Positions 24,962 through 32,721 of a stretch of 64,000 nt of DNA are shown one piece after another (the first letter of the stretch is position 1; each line of letters begins with the position of its first letter). Source of the stretch: Micromonospora okii (GTDB lineage: Bacteria; Actinomycetota; Actinomycetes; Mycobacteriales; Micromonosporaceae); the NCBI RefSeq assembly GCF_020884795.1, contig NZ_BBZF01000021.1, positions 111,349 to 175,348 on the forward strand. The letters are read 5' to 3'. Position numbers and translations under genes: made by a program. The notes below the pieces were generated by a model, which saw only the letters and a list, made by a program, of their open reading frames with translations, had not been told where the DNA came from and did no database searches.

Positions 24962-26107
24962 CTACACCTGGGCCAGCGCCGGGGCCGGCACGTCGTCCAC
25001 CGGGCGCGGGGCGGCCGGGGCCGGGCGGTTCGGCAGGGAGAGGCGGATGACCTTCCACCACGCCGAGGCGACCTGCTTCGGCAGCGCGCCGGTGGTGTAG
25101 TTCAGGCCGTACCGGGCGAAGAGCGCCCGCACCTCGGGGGCGATCTCCTGGTACCGGTTGCTCGGCAGGTCGGGGAAGAGGTGGTGCTCGATCTGGTACG
25201 ACAGGTTGCCGGTCATGATGTGCAGCAGCCTGCTGCCGCTGATGTTGGCCGAGCCGAGCATCTGCCGCAGGTACCACTCGCCCCGGGTCTCTCCCACGAT
25301 GGACCTCCTCTCGAAGGTCTCCACGCCCTCCGGGAAGTGCCCGCACATGATCACCGAGTGGCTCCACAGATTGCGGATCAGGTTCGCGGTGAAGGTGGCG
25401 GCCAGGGTGTGCAGGAAGGACGGCCCCGACAGCAGCGGGTGGATGATGTAGTCCTTGAGGACCTGACGGCGGATCTTGCGGCCGACCGCGCGGGCGCGGG
25501 CCCGGAACTCGGGGGCCTTGTGCCGGCCCTTGCGCAGGTTGCGGCCCAGCTCCAGGTCGTACGCGGCGATGCCGTACTCGAAGAAGCAGGCGTTGACGAA
25601 GTTCCACAGCGGCTGGCCCAGGTGCATCGGGTGCCACCGCTGGTCCTCGTCGACGCGCATGATGCCGTACCCGAGGTCGTTGTCCTTGCCGAGCACGTTG
25701 GTGTACGTGTGGTGCAGCTCGTTGTGCGAGTGCTTCCACTGCGCGGCCGGGGAGACGTGGTCCCACTCCCAGGTGGTCGAGTGGATCTTCGGATCGCGCA
25801 TCCAGTCCCACTGGCCGTGCAGGACGTTGTGGCCGATCTCCATGTTCTCCAGGATCTTGGCCACGGCGAGGCCGGCGGTGCCGACCAGCCACGCGGGCGG
25901 GAAGAGGGAGAACAGCAGCACGACCCGGCTGCCCACCTCCAGCCTGCGCTGGGTGGAGATCACGCGGCGGATGTACGCGGCGTCGCGCTCCCCCCGGCTG
26001 GCGAGCACCCGCTCGCGGATGGCGTCGAGCTCCCTGCCCAGGTTCTCGATGTCCTCGGCGGTGAGGTGGGCGATCGGGTTGTGGGCCTTCTTCTGGATCG
26101 CGGTCAC
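24962..26107 (-). CDS. membrane acyl-CoA (fatty acid) desaturase, DesA3-like
   Basis: A 381-residue integral membrane desaturase. The three histidine boxes are present: GHNVLH, HSHNELHH and QIEHHLFP. Hydrophobic pairs surround them, and the length is right for the family. It inserts a double bond in fatty acyl chains using di-iron and reduced electron carrier. AGGAGA precedes GTG 26107. The reductase gene lies 14 nt upstream and must supply electrons, like the DesA3/Rv3230c pair of mycobacteria. Confidence 0.92.
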   Translation of the reverse strand: MTAIQKKAHNPIAHLTAEDIENLGRELDAIRERVLASRGERDAAYIRRVISTQRRLEVGSRVVLLFSLFPPAWLVGTAGLAVAKILENMEIGHNVLHGQWDWMRDPKIHSTTWEWDHVSPAAQWKHSHNELHHTYTNVLGKDNDLGYGIMRVDEDQRWHPMHLGQPLWNFVNACFFEYGIAAYDLELGRNLRKGRHKAPEFRARARAVGRKIRRQVLKDYIIHPLLSGPSFLHTLAATFTANLIRNLWSHSVIMCGHFPEGVETFERRSIVGETRGEWYLRQMLGSANISGSRLLHIMTGNLSYQIEHHLFPDLPSNRYQEIAPEVRALFARYGLNYTTGALPKQVASAWWKVIRLSLPNRPAPAAPRPVDDVPAPALAQV

Positions 26108-26121
26108 GTCCGGTTCTCCTG

Positions 26122-27213
26122 TCAGAGATCGATGTCGCAGGTACCGGCCGCCGCCGACACGCAGGTCTGGATGAGCACGCCGTCGCCGGGGGCGGCGGTG
26201 GTGAGGTTCCCGTTGCGCAGGTCGCGAACCGCGCCTTCCCGCAGCGGCACCACGCAGCCGAAGCAGATGCCCATCCGGCACCCGGAGGGCATCAGCACCC
26301 CGGCGGACTCCCCCGCGTCGAGCAGGGCCGTGCCGCCGTCGGCGGAGACGGCGACGCCCGAACGGGCGAAGGTGACCGTGCCGCCGGCCCCCGGGGTGAC
26401 CACCGTCGGCCGGAACCGCTCGGTGTGCAGCCGGTCGGCCGCCCCGTGCGCCGCCCAGTGCGCCTCGACCGCGTCGAGCAGGCCGACCGGGCCGCACGCC
26501 CAGGTCTGCCGGTCGAGCAGGTCGGGCACCAGGTCGCCCAGCTCGGCCACGCCGAGCACGCCCTCGGTGTCGGTGTGCCGCTCCACCAGCCGGATCGCGC
26601 CGCGGTCGGCCAGCCCGCGCAGCTCCTCGGCGAAGATCACGTCGGCGGGGGTCGGCGCCGAGTGCACCAGCACCACGTCGGCGGCGCCGTGCGCGCCGGC
26701 GCGCAGCATCCCCATGACGGGGGTGATCCCGCTGCCGGCGGTGAGGAAGAGGATCCTCGCGGGGGCAGTGGCGGGCTGAACGAAGTCGCCCTGCGCCTGG
26801 TCGAGCTGGACGACGGTGCCGGGCCGTGCCCGCCGGACCAGGTGGTTGCTCACCCTGCCGTCCGGGATCGCCTTCACGGTGATCGAGATCAGCCCGTCGC
26901 GGCGGCCGGGGGGCGAGGTCAGCGAGTACGCCCGCCACTGGCGGACCCCGTCGACGTCCACACCGAGGCGGACGTACTGCCCGGGGGTGTGACCTCGCCA
27001 GCCGCGCCCGGGGCGGATGGTCACCGTCGCCGCGTCCCGGGTCTCCGGGCGCACGTCGACGATCCGCCCGCGCAGGGCGGCCCCGGAGCGCAGCGGGGCG
27101 ACCAGGTCGAGGTAGTCCTCCGGCAGCAGCGGCGTGGTGACCGTCTCGGCGAGCCGGAGCAGCCGGTCCCGGACGGTGGGCCTGCCGGGCGGGCGCGGGA
27201 CGGTGGTCGTCAT
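26122..27213 (-). CDS. ferredoxin reductase with C-terminal [2Fe-2S] domain
   Basis: The 363-residue protein has, in order, a FAD-binding domain (QWRAYSLTSPPG), an NAD(P) domain (ILFLTAGSGITPVMGML, then TWACGPVGLLDAVE) and a plant-type ferredoxin domain. The ferredoxin cysteines lie in PSGCRMGICFGCVV and a distal QTCVS. It is the electron donor for the desaturase encoded 14 nt downstream. ATG 27213 is used as start. Divergent transcription from the PucR-type regulator suggests control from the shared 82-bp region. Confidence 0.92.
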   Translation of the reverse strand: MTTTVPRPPGRPTVRDRLLRLAETVTTPLLPEDYLDLVAPLRSGAALRGRIVDVRPETRDAATVTIRPGRGWRGHTPGQYVRLGVDVDGVRQWRAYSLTSPPGRRDGLISITVKAIPDGRVSNHLVRRARPGTVVQLDQAQGDFVQPATAPARILFLTAGSGITPVMGMLRAGAHGAADVVLVHSAPTPADVIFAEELRGLADRGAIRLVERHTDTEGVLGVAELGDLVPDLLDRQTWACGPVGLLDAVEAHWAAHGAADRLHTERFRPTVVTPGAGGTVTFARSGVAVSADGGTALLDAGESAGVLMPSGCRMGICFGCVVPLREGAVRDLRNGNLTTAAPGDGVLIQTCVSAAAGTCDIDL

Positions 27214-27280
27214 GACTCCAGGGTGACGGGCACGATCGCATAACATCTTGACCGGAAGAGGTGAATAAGTCGCAGGGTTT

Positions 27281-27295
27281 TGTTCCGGGGGAACA
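27281..27295. promoter_or_regulatory. perfect palindrome at the start of the PucR-type regulator gene
   Basis: TGTTCC, GGG and GGAACA form a 15-bp palindrome ending immediately before ATG 27296. The GGGGGAA part also serves as ribosome site. It lies in the divergent region with the reductase/desaturase operon, so autoregulation and operon control by the adjacent regulator are possible. Confidence 0.45.
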
Positions 27296-28531
27296 ATGAT
27301 GTCGGAGGAATCCGGGGCCAGCCGCCACGCTGCCCGCCTCGAACTGGACGAGCTGATGGCGGCCCGGCTGCGCGCCGTGCTCCCCCTCGTCGCCGAGCGC
27401 ACGGTCACGGCGATCACCGCCGAGGTCCCCGCCTACTCCGGCACCCTGACCGGGCAGATGCGGGAGAAGATCGAGAACGCGGTGCGCATCGCGCTGGACA
27501 CCTTCCTCCAGCTCGTCGGGCGGCCCCAGGAGGCGGACCCGAGCACCCCGCTGGCCCCGGCGCTGGAGGCCGCGTACGCCCTCGGCAGCGGCGAGGCCCG
27601 CTCCGGTCGCAGCATGGACGCGCTGCTGGCCGCGTACCGGGTGGGGGCGCGGGTGTCATGGCGGGAGGTCTCCGCGACCACCGTGCGCGGCGGGCTCCCC
27701 GCGTCGACGGTCGCCGAGTTCGCCGAGCTGCTGTTCGCCTACATCGACGAGCTCTCCGCCGCCAGCGTGGCCGGGCACGCCGACGAGCTGACCAGCGCGG
27801 GCCGGGCCCGGCGACGGTACCTGGAGCGGCTCACCCAGCAACTGCTGGCCGGCGAGGCCGAGGAGGTGCTGCGGCGCAGCGCGGAGCGGGCGGACTGGCC
27901 CGTGCCGCAGACCCTGACCGTCGTGCTGCTGCCCCGCAGCGGCCTGCGTGCCGTGCTGGCCGCGCTGAGCCCGCACACCCTGGAGAGCGGGGAGGAGATG
28001 CCGGGCGTGGAGCCGGGCGAGGAGCTGGCCGTGCTGCTCGTGCCGGACGCGCACGGCGGCCGGCGGCGGCAGCTCACCCGGGCGCTGCACGGGCACCGGG
28101 CCGTGCTGGGGCCGGCCCGGCCGTGGCACCGGGTCGCCGGGTCGTACGAGCGGGCCGCCCGCGCCCTGCTGCTCGGGCTGCCCCGCGCGGGCCGGGAGGC
28201 CGCCCCCCTGGACACCGAGCAGCACCTCGCCGAGCTGCTGCTCAGCACCGACCCGGAGGCCCTGGCCGACCTGCGCGCCCAGGTGCTGCGACCGCTCGCG
28301 GCGCTGCCCCCGGCCACCGCCCACCGGCTCGCCGAGACCCTGCGCTCCTGGCTGCTGCACCAGGGCCGGCGCGACGAGGTGGCGGCGGAGCTGTTCGTGC
28401 ACCCGCAGACCGTGCGCTACCGGATGGCCAAGGTGCGGGAGCTGTACGGCGACCGGCTGCACGAACCGGCGACGGTGCTGGACCTGACGCTGGCCCTGGC
28501 GGTGCTCCCGCCCCCGTCGGAGCCGGACTGA
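27296..28531 (+). CDS. PucR-family transcriptional regulator
   Basis: A 411-residue protein. The N-terminal 200 residues are helical (RsbRD/GGDEF-like sensor part in this family). The C-terminal PucR helix-turn-helix is clear: TLRSWLLHQGRRDEVAAELFVH followed by the QTVRYRMAKVRELYG recognition region (positions about 345-385). It is divergent from the reductase/desaturase pair and is the obvious candidate to control it. The start is ATG 27296 or the adjacent ATG 27299. Confidence 0.88.
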   Translation: MMSEESGASRHAARLELDELMAARLRAVLPLVAERTVTAITAEVPAYSGTLTGQMREKIENAVRIALDTFLQLVGRPQEADPSTPLAPALEAAYALGSGEARSGRSMDALLAAYRVGARVSWREVSATTVRGGLPASTVAEFAELLFAYIDELSAASVAGHADELTSAGRARRRYLERLTQQLLAGEAEEVLRRSAERADWPVPQTLTVVLLPRSGLRAVLAALSPHTLESGEEMPGVEPGEELAVLLVPDAHGGRRRQLTRALHGHRAVLGPARPWHRVAGSYERAARALLLGLPRAGREAAPLDTEQHLAELLLSTDPEALADLRAQVLRPLAALPPATAHRLAETLRSWLLHQGRRDEVAAELFVHPQTVRYRMAKVRELYGDRLHEPATVLDLTLALAVLPPPSEPD

Positions 28532-28553
28532 GCCCGCCGCCGGGGCGGCCGGG

Positions 28554-29480
28554 TCAGGGGGCACGGAGGATGAAGGCGACCGCGTCCCGGGCGGAGGTGC
28601 GCCGGGTCGGTGGGCCCACCAGGTGGTTGAGCACGCGCGACCACGAGGGGACCACGAGCAGGTGACCGGCGCCCGGGACGACCTCCAGCCGGGAGTCGGG
28701 CAGCGCGTCGCGCCACCAGCGGCCGTGCTCGGGGCCGGTCAGGGTGTCGCCCGCGCCGTACAGCAGCAGGGTGGGCGCCCGCACCTGGCCGGGGGCGAAG
28801 CCCCAGGGGCGCAGCGCGTACCCGGCGATCTCGTCCGCCATGCCCCGCGCGCCCTGGGCGAACGCCCCGGCGAGCATGTCGCCGAGCCGCGCCGCCGCGC
28901 CGGGGGCGGCCAGCGTGGCCTCGTCGGCCGGGCCGGCGCCGAGCAGCCGGTACGCCGCCGGGGCCCGGGGGTCGGGCGGCACCAGCCCGGCCAGCGCGGC
29001 GGTCAGCCCGGCGCGCGCCTCGTCGAGCGGCCGGCCACGCAGCGCCCCGACCATGTCCCGCTGCCCCGGGTCGAGCCAGGGCACCTCCTCGTCCGGGGCG
29101 GGGGTGCCCAGCACGGCGACCCGGCGGACCAGGTCCGGCCGGCGGGCGGCCAGCGCGAGGGCGACCCGGCCGCCGGCCGACCAGCCGACCACGGGCACCG
29201 GGCCGAGGCCCCGCCGGTCGAGCAGCTCGGCGAGGTCGTCGGCGGCGGCCGGCACGTCGGCCCACCCGGCGACCGGGTCCGAGCCGCCGTAGCCGGGGCG
29301 GTCGGGGGCGAGCAGGGTGACCCCGGCGAGCCGGGTGACCTCCGGGTCGGGGTCGAACGCGCCGGAGCCCGGGGCGGCGTGGCAGAACACCACCGTCCGC
29401 CGGCCGGTCTCCGCACCGAGCCGGTGCACCGCCGCCCGGCGGCCGTCCCTGAGCGTGACGATCTCCCCGGTGCTGGACAT
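28554..29480 (-). CDS. alpha/beta hydrolase
   Basis: The 308-residue protein has the hydrolase nucleophile elbow GWSAGG (Ser near residue 98), an oxyanion region VVFCHAAPGSG, a late acid strand LLLYGAGDTLTG, and the catalytic histidine in VPGAGHLLVV near 275. A helical cap lies between about 130 and 215. The substrate is unknown; members include esterases and epoxide hydrolases. It is convergent with the PucR-type gene and has no coupled neighbour. Confidence 0.88.
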   Translation of the reverse strand: MSSTGEIVTLRDGRRAAVHRLGAETGRRTVVFCHAAPGSGAFDPDPEVTRLAGVTLLAPDRPGYGGSDPVAGWADVPAAADDLAELLDRRGLGPVPVVGWSAGGRVALALAARRPDLVRRVAVLGTPAPDEEVPWLDPGQRDMVGALRGRPLDEARAGLTAALAGLVPPDPRAPAAYRLLGAGPADEATLAAPGAAARLGDMLAGAFAQGARGMADEIAGYALRPWGFAPGQVRAPTLLLYGAGDTLTGPEHGRWWRDALPDSRLEVVPGAGHLLVVPSWSRVLNHLVGPPTRRTSARDAVAFILRAP

Positions 29481-29593
29481 GCGGCCGAGTCTGACAGCGA
29501 TGCCCAGACCCGGAGCCGGTACGGCACCGGGTCACCCGATCGGGACCGCCCCGGCAGCGGAGGTCGGGCGGGGGCGGTAGGTCGGGGCGGACC

Positions 29594-29630
29594 GGGGCGG
29601 AGGTGGACGCCGGGCGGGGCGGAGGTGGAC
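29594..29630. repeat. two 15-bp direct repeats in an intergenic region
   Basis: GGGGCGGAGGTGGAC occurs at 29594-29608 and 29616-29630, within a G-rich stretch between the hydrolase promoter side and the end of the MFS gene. No function is apparent; it is probably low-complexity sequence. Confidence 0.6.
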
Positions 29631-29658
29631 AACTGGCGGGGGCCGGCCGGGGCGGCGG

Positions 29659-30903
29659 TCAGGGCGGGGCCGCCCGGCGGACCGCCGTGAAGAGGGCGGC
29701 GACCGCCACGGCGACGGTGCCCACCCCGGCCAGGACGAACGTCAGCGGGGCACCGTGGCGCTGGGCCAGCCAGGTGGCCGCCGCCGCGCCGACGCCGCTG
29801 AGCGAGAAGTGGATCGTCCAGAAGGCCGCGGTGACCCGGCCCAGCAGGTGCTCCGGGGTCACCTCCTGGCGCAGCGACAGCGAGCAGATGCCGGCGACGC
29901 TCATGCAGGCGAGATAGACGGGCAGCAGCGCCCCGGCCCCGGCGGGGCCACGGGTCGCGGCCAGGCCCACGACGGCCGCCCCGCCGAGCGCGACCGCACC
30001 GATCCAGGCTCCTCCGAACCCGAGCCGCCGGCGCAGCGGCGCGACGAGCAGCGAGCCGGCCACCGTCCCGGCGGCCCCGGCGGCGAGCACCAGCCCGACC
30101 GTGCCGTCGGATCGGCCGAGGCCCCGCTTGAGGTGGTAGACGACCAGGTCGTCCATGCCGTGCACGAGCAGGAGGAAGACGGTCAGCAGCACGGTCAGCG
30201 GGCGCAGCACGGGGTGGCGCAGCAGGAACCGCGCCCCGGCCAGGAACTCGGCCCACGGCCCCGCGCGGCCCCCATCCTCGGCGGGCGCGGCGGCCCGCGC
30301 GGGGAGCCGGACCAGGGTCAGCAGCGCCGCCGAGAGGCCGAAGCTCGCGGCGTCGGCGGCGAGCGCGGCGGCCGGGCCCAGCCAACCCGACACCGCCCCG
30401 GCCAGCGCGGGCCCCGCCACCGAGGCGAGGGCGGCGCCCGCGTGCAGCCGGCCGTTGGCCCGGGTCAGCTCCGGGGCGGGGACCAGGCCGCGCACCGCCG
30501 TGACGGCGGCGACCTGGAACACCATCCCGATCGCCGCGGCGAGGGGCAGCAGCACGAACAGCGGCCAGATCGGCGGGGCCGGGGCCAGCCACCACAGCAG
30601 CGGGATCGCCGCGAACAGCAGCATCCGCGCCACGTCCGCGCCGACCAGCAACGCCCGCCGGTCGAACCGGTCCACCACGACGCCGGCGAACAGGCCGGCG
30701 ATCGTCGCCGCCACGGCCGAGACCCCGGTGAGCAGCCCGGCCGTGGCGATGGACCCGGTGGCGTCGAGCACCAGCAGCGGCACGGCGAGCTGCGAGAAGG
30801 AGTCGCCGAGCACGGAGAGGACCTGGGCCGACCAGAACGCGTGGAAGCCGCGGTTGCGCCCCGGCGGGGCGGCGGCCGTCGGCGCCACGGTGTGGGGCGT
30901 CAC
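29659..30903 (-). CDS. MFS transporter (drug-efflux type)
   Basis: A 414-residue protein with about twelve predicted membrane segments. The motif-A-like loop VVVDRFDRRALLVGADVAR follows helices 2-3, and the family (enterobactin exporter/ MFS_3-like) is suggested by FHAFWSAQVLSVLGDSFSQLAVPLLVL at the N-terminus. GTG 30903 is used as start. It probably exports small toxic molecules, substrate unknown. It is divergent from the protease gene that starts the signalling locus. Confidence 0.88.
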   Translation of the reverse strand: MTPHTVAPTAAAPPGRNRGFHAFWSAQVLSVLGDSFSQLAVPLLVLDATGSIATAGLLTGVSAVAATIAGLFAGVVVDRFDRRALLVGADVARMLLFAAIPLLWWLAPAPPIWPLFVLLPLAAAIGMVFQVAAVTAVRGLVPAPELTRANGRLHAGAALASVAGPALAGAVSGWLGPAAALAADAASFGLSAALLTLVRLPARAAAPAEDGGRAGPWAEFLAGARFLLRHPVLRPLTVLLTVFLLLVHGMDDLVVYHLKRGLGRSDGTVGLVLAAGAAGTVAGSLLVAPLRRRLGFGGAWIGAVALGGAAVVGLAATRGPAGAGALLPVYLACMSVAGICSLSLRQEVTPEHLLGRVTAAFWTIHFSLSGVGAAAATWLAQRHGAPLTFVLAGVGTVAVAVAALFTAVRRAAPP

Positions 30904-31050
30904 CGCGCCGAGGGTAGCCGAGCGGCTGGCCCCGCGCGGTTCCGTGGGAATGGCGTCGGTGCAATTTGCCAATACCGGCGGCGATTGCGCTGCGCATTCC
31001 TCCTGGCAGTCGCATATTTTACAAAGGTCGATTCCATTTCCCCTACGGAA
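30904..31050. promoter_or_regulatory. divergent promoter region between MFS gene and protease locus
   Basis: The 147-bp gap contains an unusually AT-rich stretch for this genome at about 31010-31040, including TATTTT and TACAAA. It must hold promoters for both directions, but no pair with correct -35/-10 spacing is convincing. Confidence 0.4.
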
Positions 31051-32721
31051 ATGATCCGCGAATACCATGTGACGATGAAGGACAGTCATGGCCGTCAGCC
31101 ATGGCCGGTCCGCATCCGTGGCGACGGCGGCCTGGTCCTCGGCAGCGGCACGCTCCTGGGCGACCGGCACGTCCTCACCTGCGCCCACGTCGTCGACCGG
31201 GCCGCCGGCCGCCGGGGGGCGGCGTCCGTCGAGCCGCCCGCCGTCCGGGTCCTGGTCGACCTCGTGCGCCTGCCCCACCTGGCCGCGCGCGGGGCGCGCG
31301 TCGCGCCGGGCGGCTGGGCCCCGATGGCCGCCGACGGCCGGGGCGACGTCGCGCTGCTCGAACTGGGCGACCCGGTCGCCGGCCAGCCGGGGGCCCGGCT
31401 GCGGCGGCTCCCCCTGTGGCAGCGGCCGATCTACGCCTTCGGGTTCCCCAAGGAGTTCAGCGAGGGCGAGACCGTGCACGCCGTGCTCGACGGCCGGGTC
31501 GGGCCCGGCAACGAGCAGGTGCAGATGATCCCGGCCAACCCGGGGCTCTGGGTGCGCGGGGGTTTCAGTGGGGCGGCGGCGGTCGACAGCGCCACCGGCC
31601 ACGTCGTCGGCATGATCGTCGCCTACTACAGTGACCCGGCCGCCGGCCGCTCGTTCATGATCCCGGTGGAGACGCTCCTGCGCCACGTCCCCGAGGTGGC
31701 CCGGTGGGTCGTCGGCGGCTCCTCGGTCGACGAGACGCTCACCGTCGGCAGCGCGCGCCCGGAGGACAGCGGGGCGGCGGGGCTGATCGCCGGCTTCTTC
31801 TCCCGCAGCTCAGCGCGGAACGTGCTGGTCGTCGTCGCCGGTCACCCCGACTCCGCGGTGGCGGCGGCGCTGCGCCGGGCCGTCGTGCTGTCCAGCCCCG
31901 AGCTGCGCCCGCCGTCGGCGGGCCCGCCCGGGTCGGGTCCGCCCGTGCCGCCGCTGGGCAGCATCGAGCTCTCCCTCGACGCCGCCGGCAAGCCGCCGCG
32001 GGAGATCGCCCGGCGCATCCTGGAGTTCGCCGGCGCGGACGCCCCGGCCGGCGACCCCGGCGCCGACCTGCTCGGCGCGGCGGCCCCCCGCTCGGTGCTG
32101 ATCGACGGCGTGGACGCCTCGACCGACCCGAAGGGGTTCGTCGCCGACGTGCTCGGTCCGATCGTCGACCGGGCGGCCGAGCGTGACCTGCGCGTCCTGC
32201 TGAGCTTCCGGGGCACCGCCGTCGACGTCCGGCTCGACCTGCTCGCCCGGCGGCTGACCGCCCTGCGCGCCGAGCGGGCGCGGGCGCGCGAACAGCGGCG
32301 CGCGCTCGCCGAGCGCCTCACCGACGTTCCGGCCGAGCCCGCCCCGACCGCCGGGCTGCGGGTGGCGCTGACCCGGCTGCGCGCCGCCGCCGCGCGCTCC
32401 GACGCACCGCCGGTGCCGGAGCGCCTGGCCGACCTGGAACGGGCCACCGACCGGGCCCTGCACGACGCGGCGCGGCTGCGCCGCCGGCTCGCCGAGCTGG
32501 CGCACGCGCACCGGCAGTTGCGCGGGCTGCTCGACGCGCAGCGGGCGCGGGCCCTGGCCGGCGGGTTGACCGAGCACCGGGAGCTGGGCGTGGCCTACCG
32601 GCGGGCCCACGACCTGCTCCGGGGCGGCCCGAGCCCGCTCGCCGAGGCCACGGCCGCGGTATACGGGTACGCCGACGAGGTCCGACGCGCCCTCGGCGAC
32701 CGGCGGGAGGGTGAGCCCTGA
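31051..32721 (+). CDS. trypsin-like serine protease with degenerate STAND NTPase and coiled coil
   Basis: A 556-residue cytoplasmic protein without signal peptide. Residues 20-220 are a trypsin-fold protease: His46 (LTCAHVVD), Asp99 (GDVALLEL) and Ser173 (GGFSGAAA) complete the triad. Residues 255-390 resemble the STAND P-loop module of trypsin-STAND proteins, including SLDAAGKPPREIARRIL and a Walker-B-like SVLIDGVDA. The Walker A is gone: GHPDSAVAAAL replaces GxxGxGKS. The rest is charged helices, probably coiled coil. ATG 31051 or 31075 may start it; neither has a clear ribosome site. It overlaps the kinase ATG by 1 nt. Confidence 0.8.
   Translation: MIREYHVTMKDSHGRQPWPVRIRGDGGLVLGSGTLLGDRHVLTCAHVVDRAAGRRGAASVEPPAVRVLVDLVRLPHLAARGARVAPGGWAPMAADGRGDVALLELGDPVAGQPGARLRRLPLWQRPIYAFGFPKEFSEGETVHAVLDGRVGPGNEQVQMIPANPGLWVRGGFSGAAAVDSATGHVVGMIVAYYSDPAAGRSFMIPVETLLRHVPEVARWVVGGSSVDETLTVGSARPEDSGAAGLIAGFFSRSSARNVLVVVAGHPDSAVAAALRRAVVLSSPELRPPSAGPPGSGPPVPPLGSIELSLDAAGKPPREIARRILEFAGADAPAGDPGADLLGAAAPRSVLIDGVDASTDPKGFVADVLGPIVDRAAERDLRVLLSFRGTAVDVRLDLLARRLTALRAERARAREQRRALAERLTDVPAEPAPTAGLRVALTRLRAAAARSDAPPVPERLADLERATDRALHDAARLRRRLAELAHAHRQLRGLLDAQRARALAGGLTEHRELGVAYRRAHDLLRGGPSPLAEATAAVYGYADEVRRALGDRREGEP

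Noticed and set aside
23996..26779. Long plus-strand frames opposite the cupin, desaturase and reductase genes
   Set aside because: They lack domains and lie antisense to three clearly identified genes.
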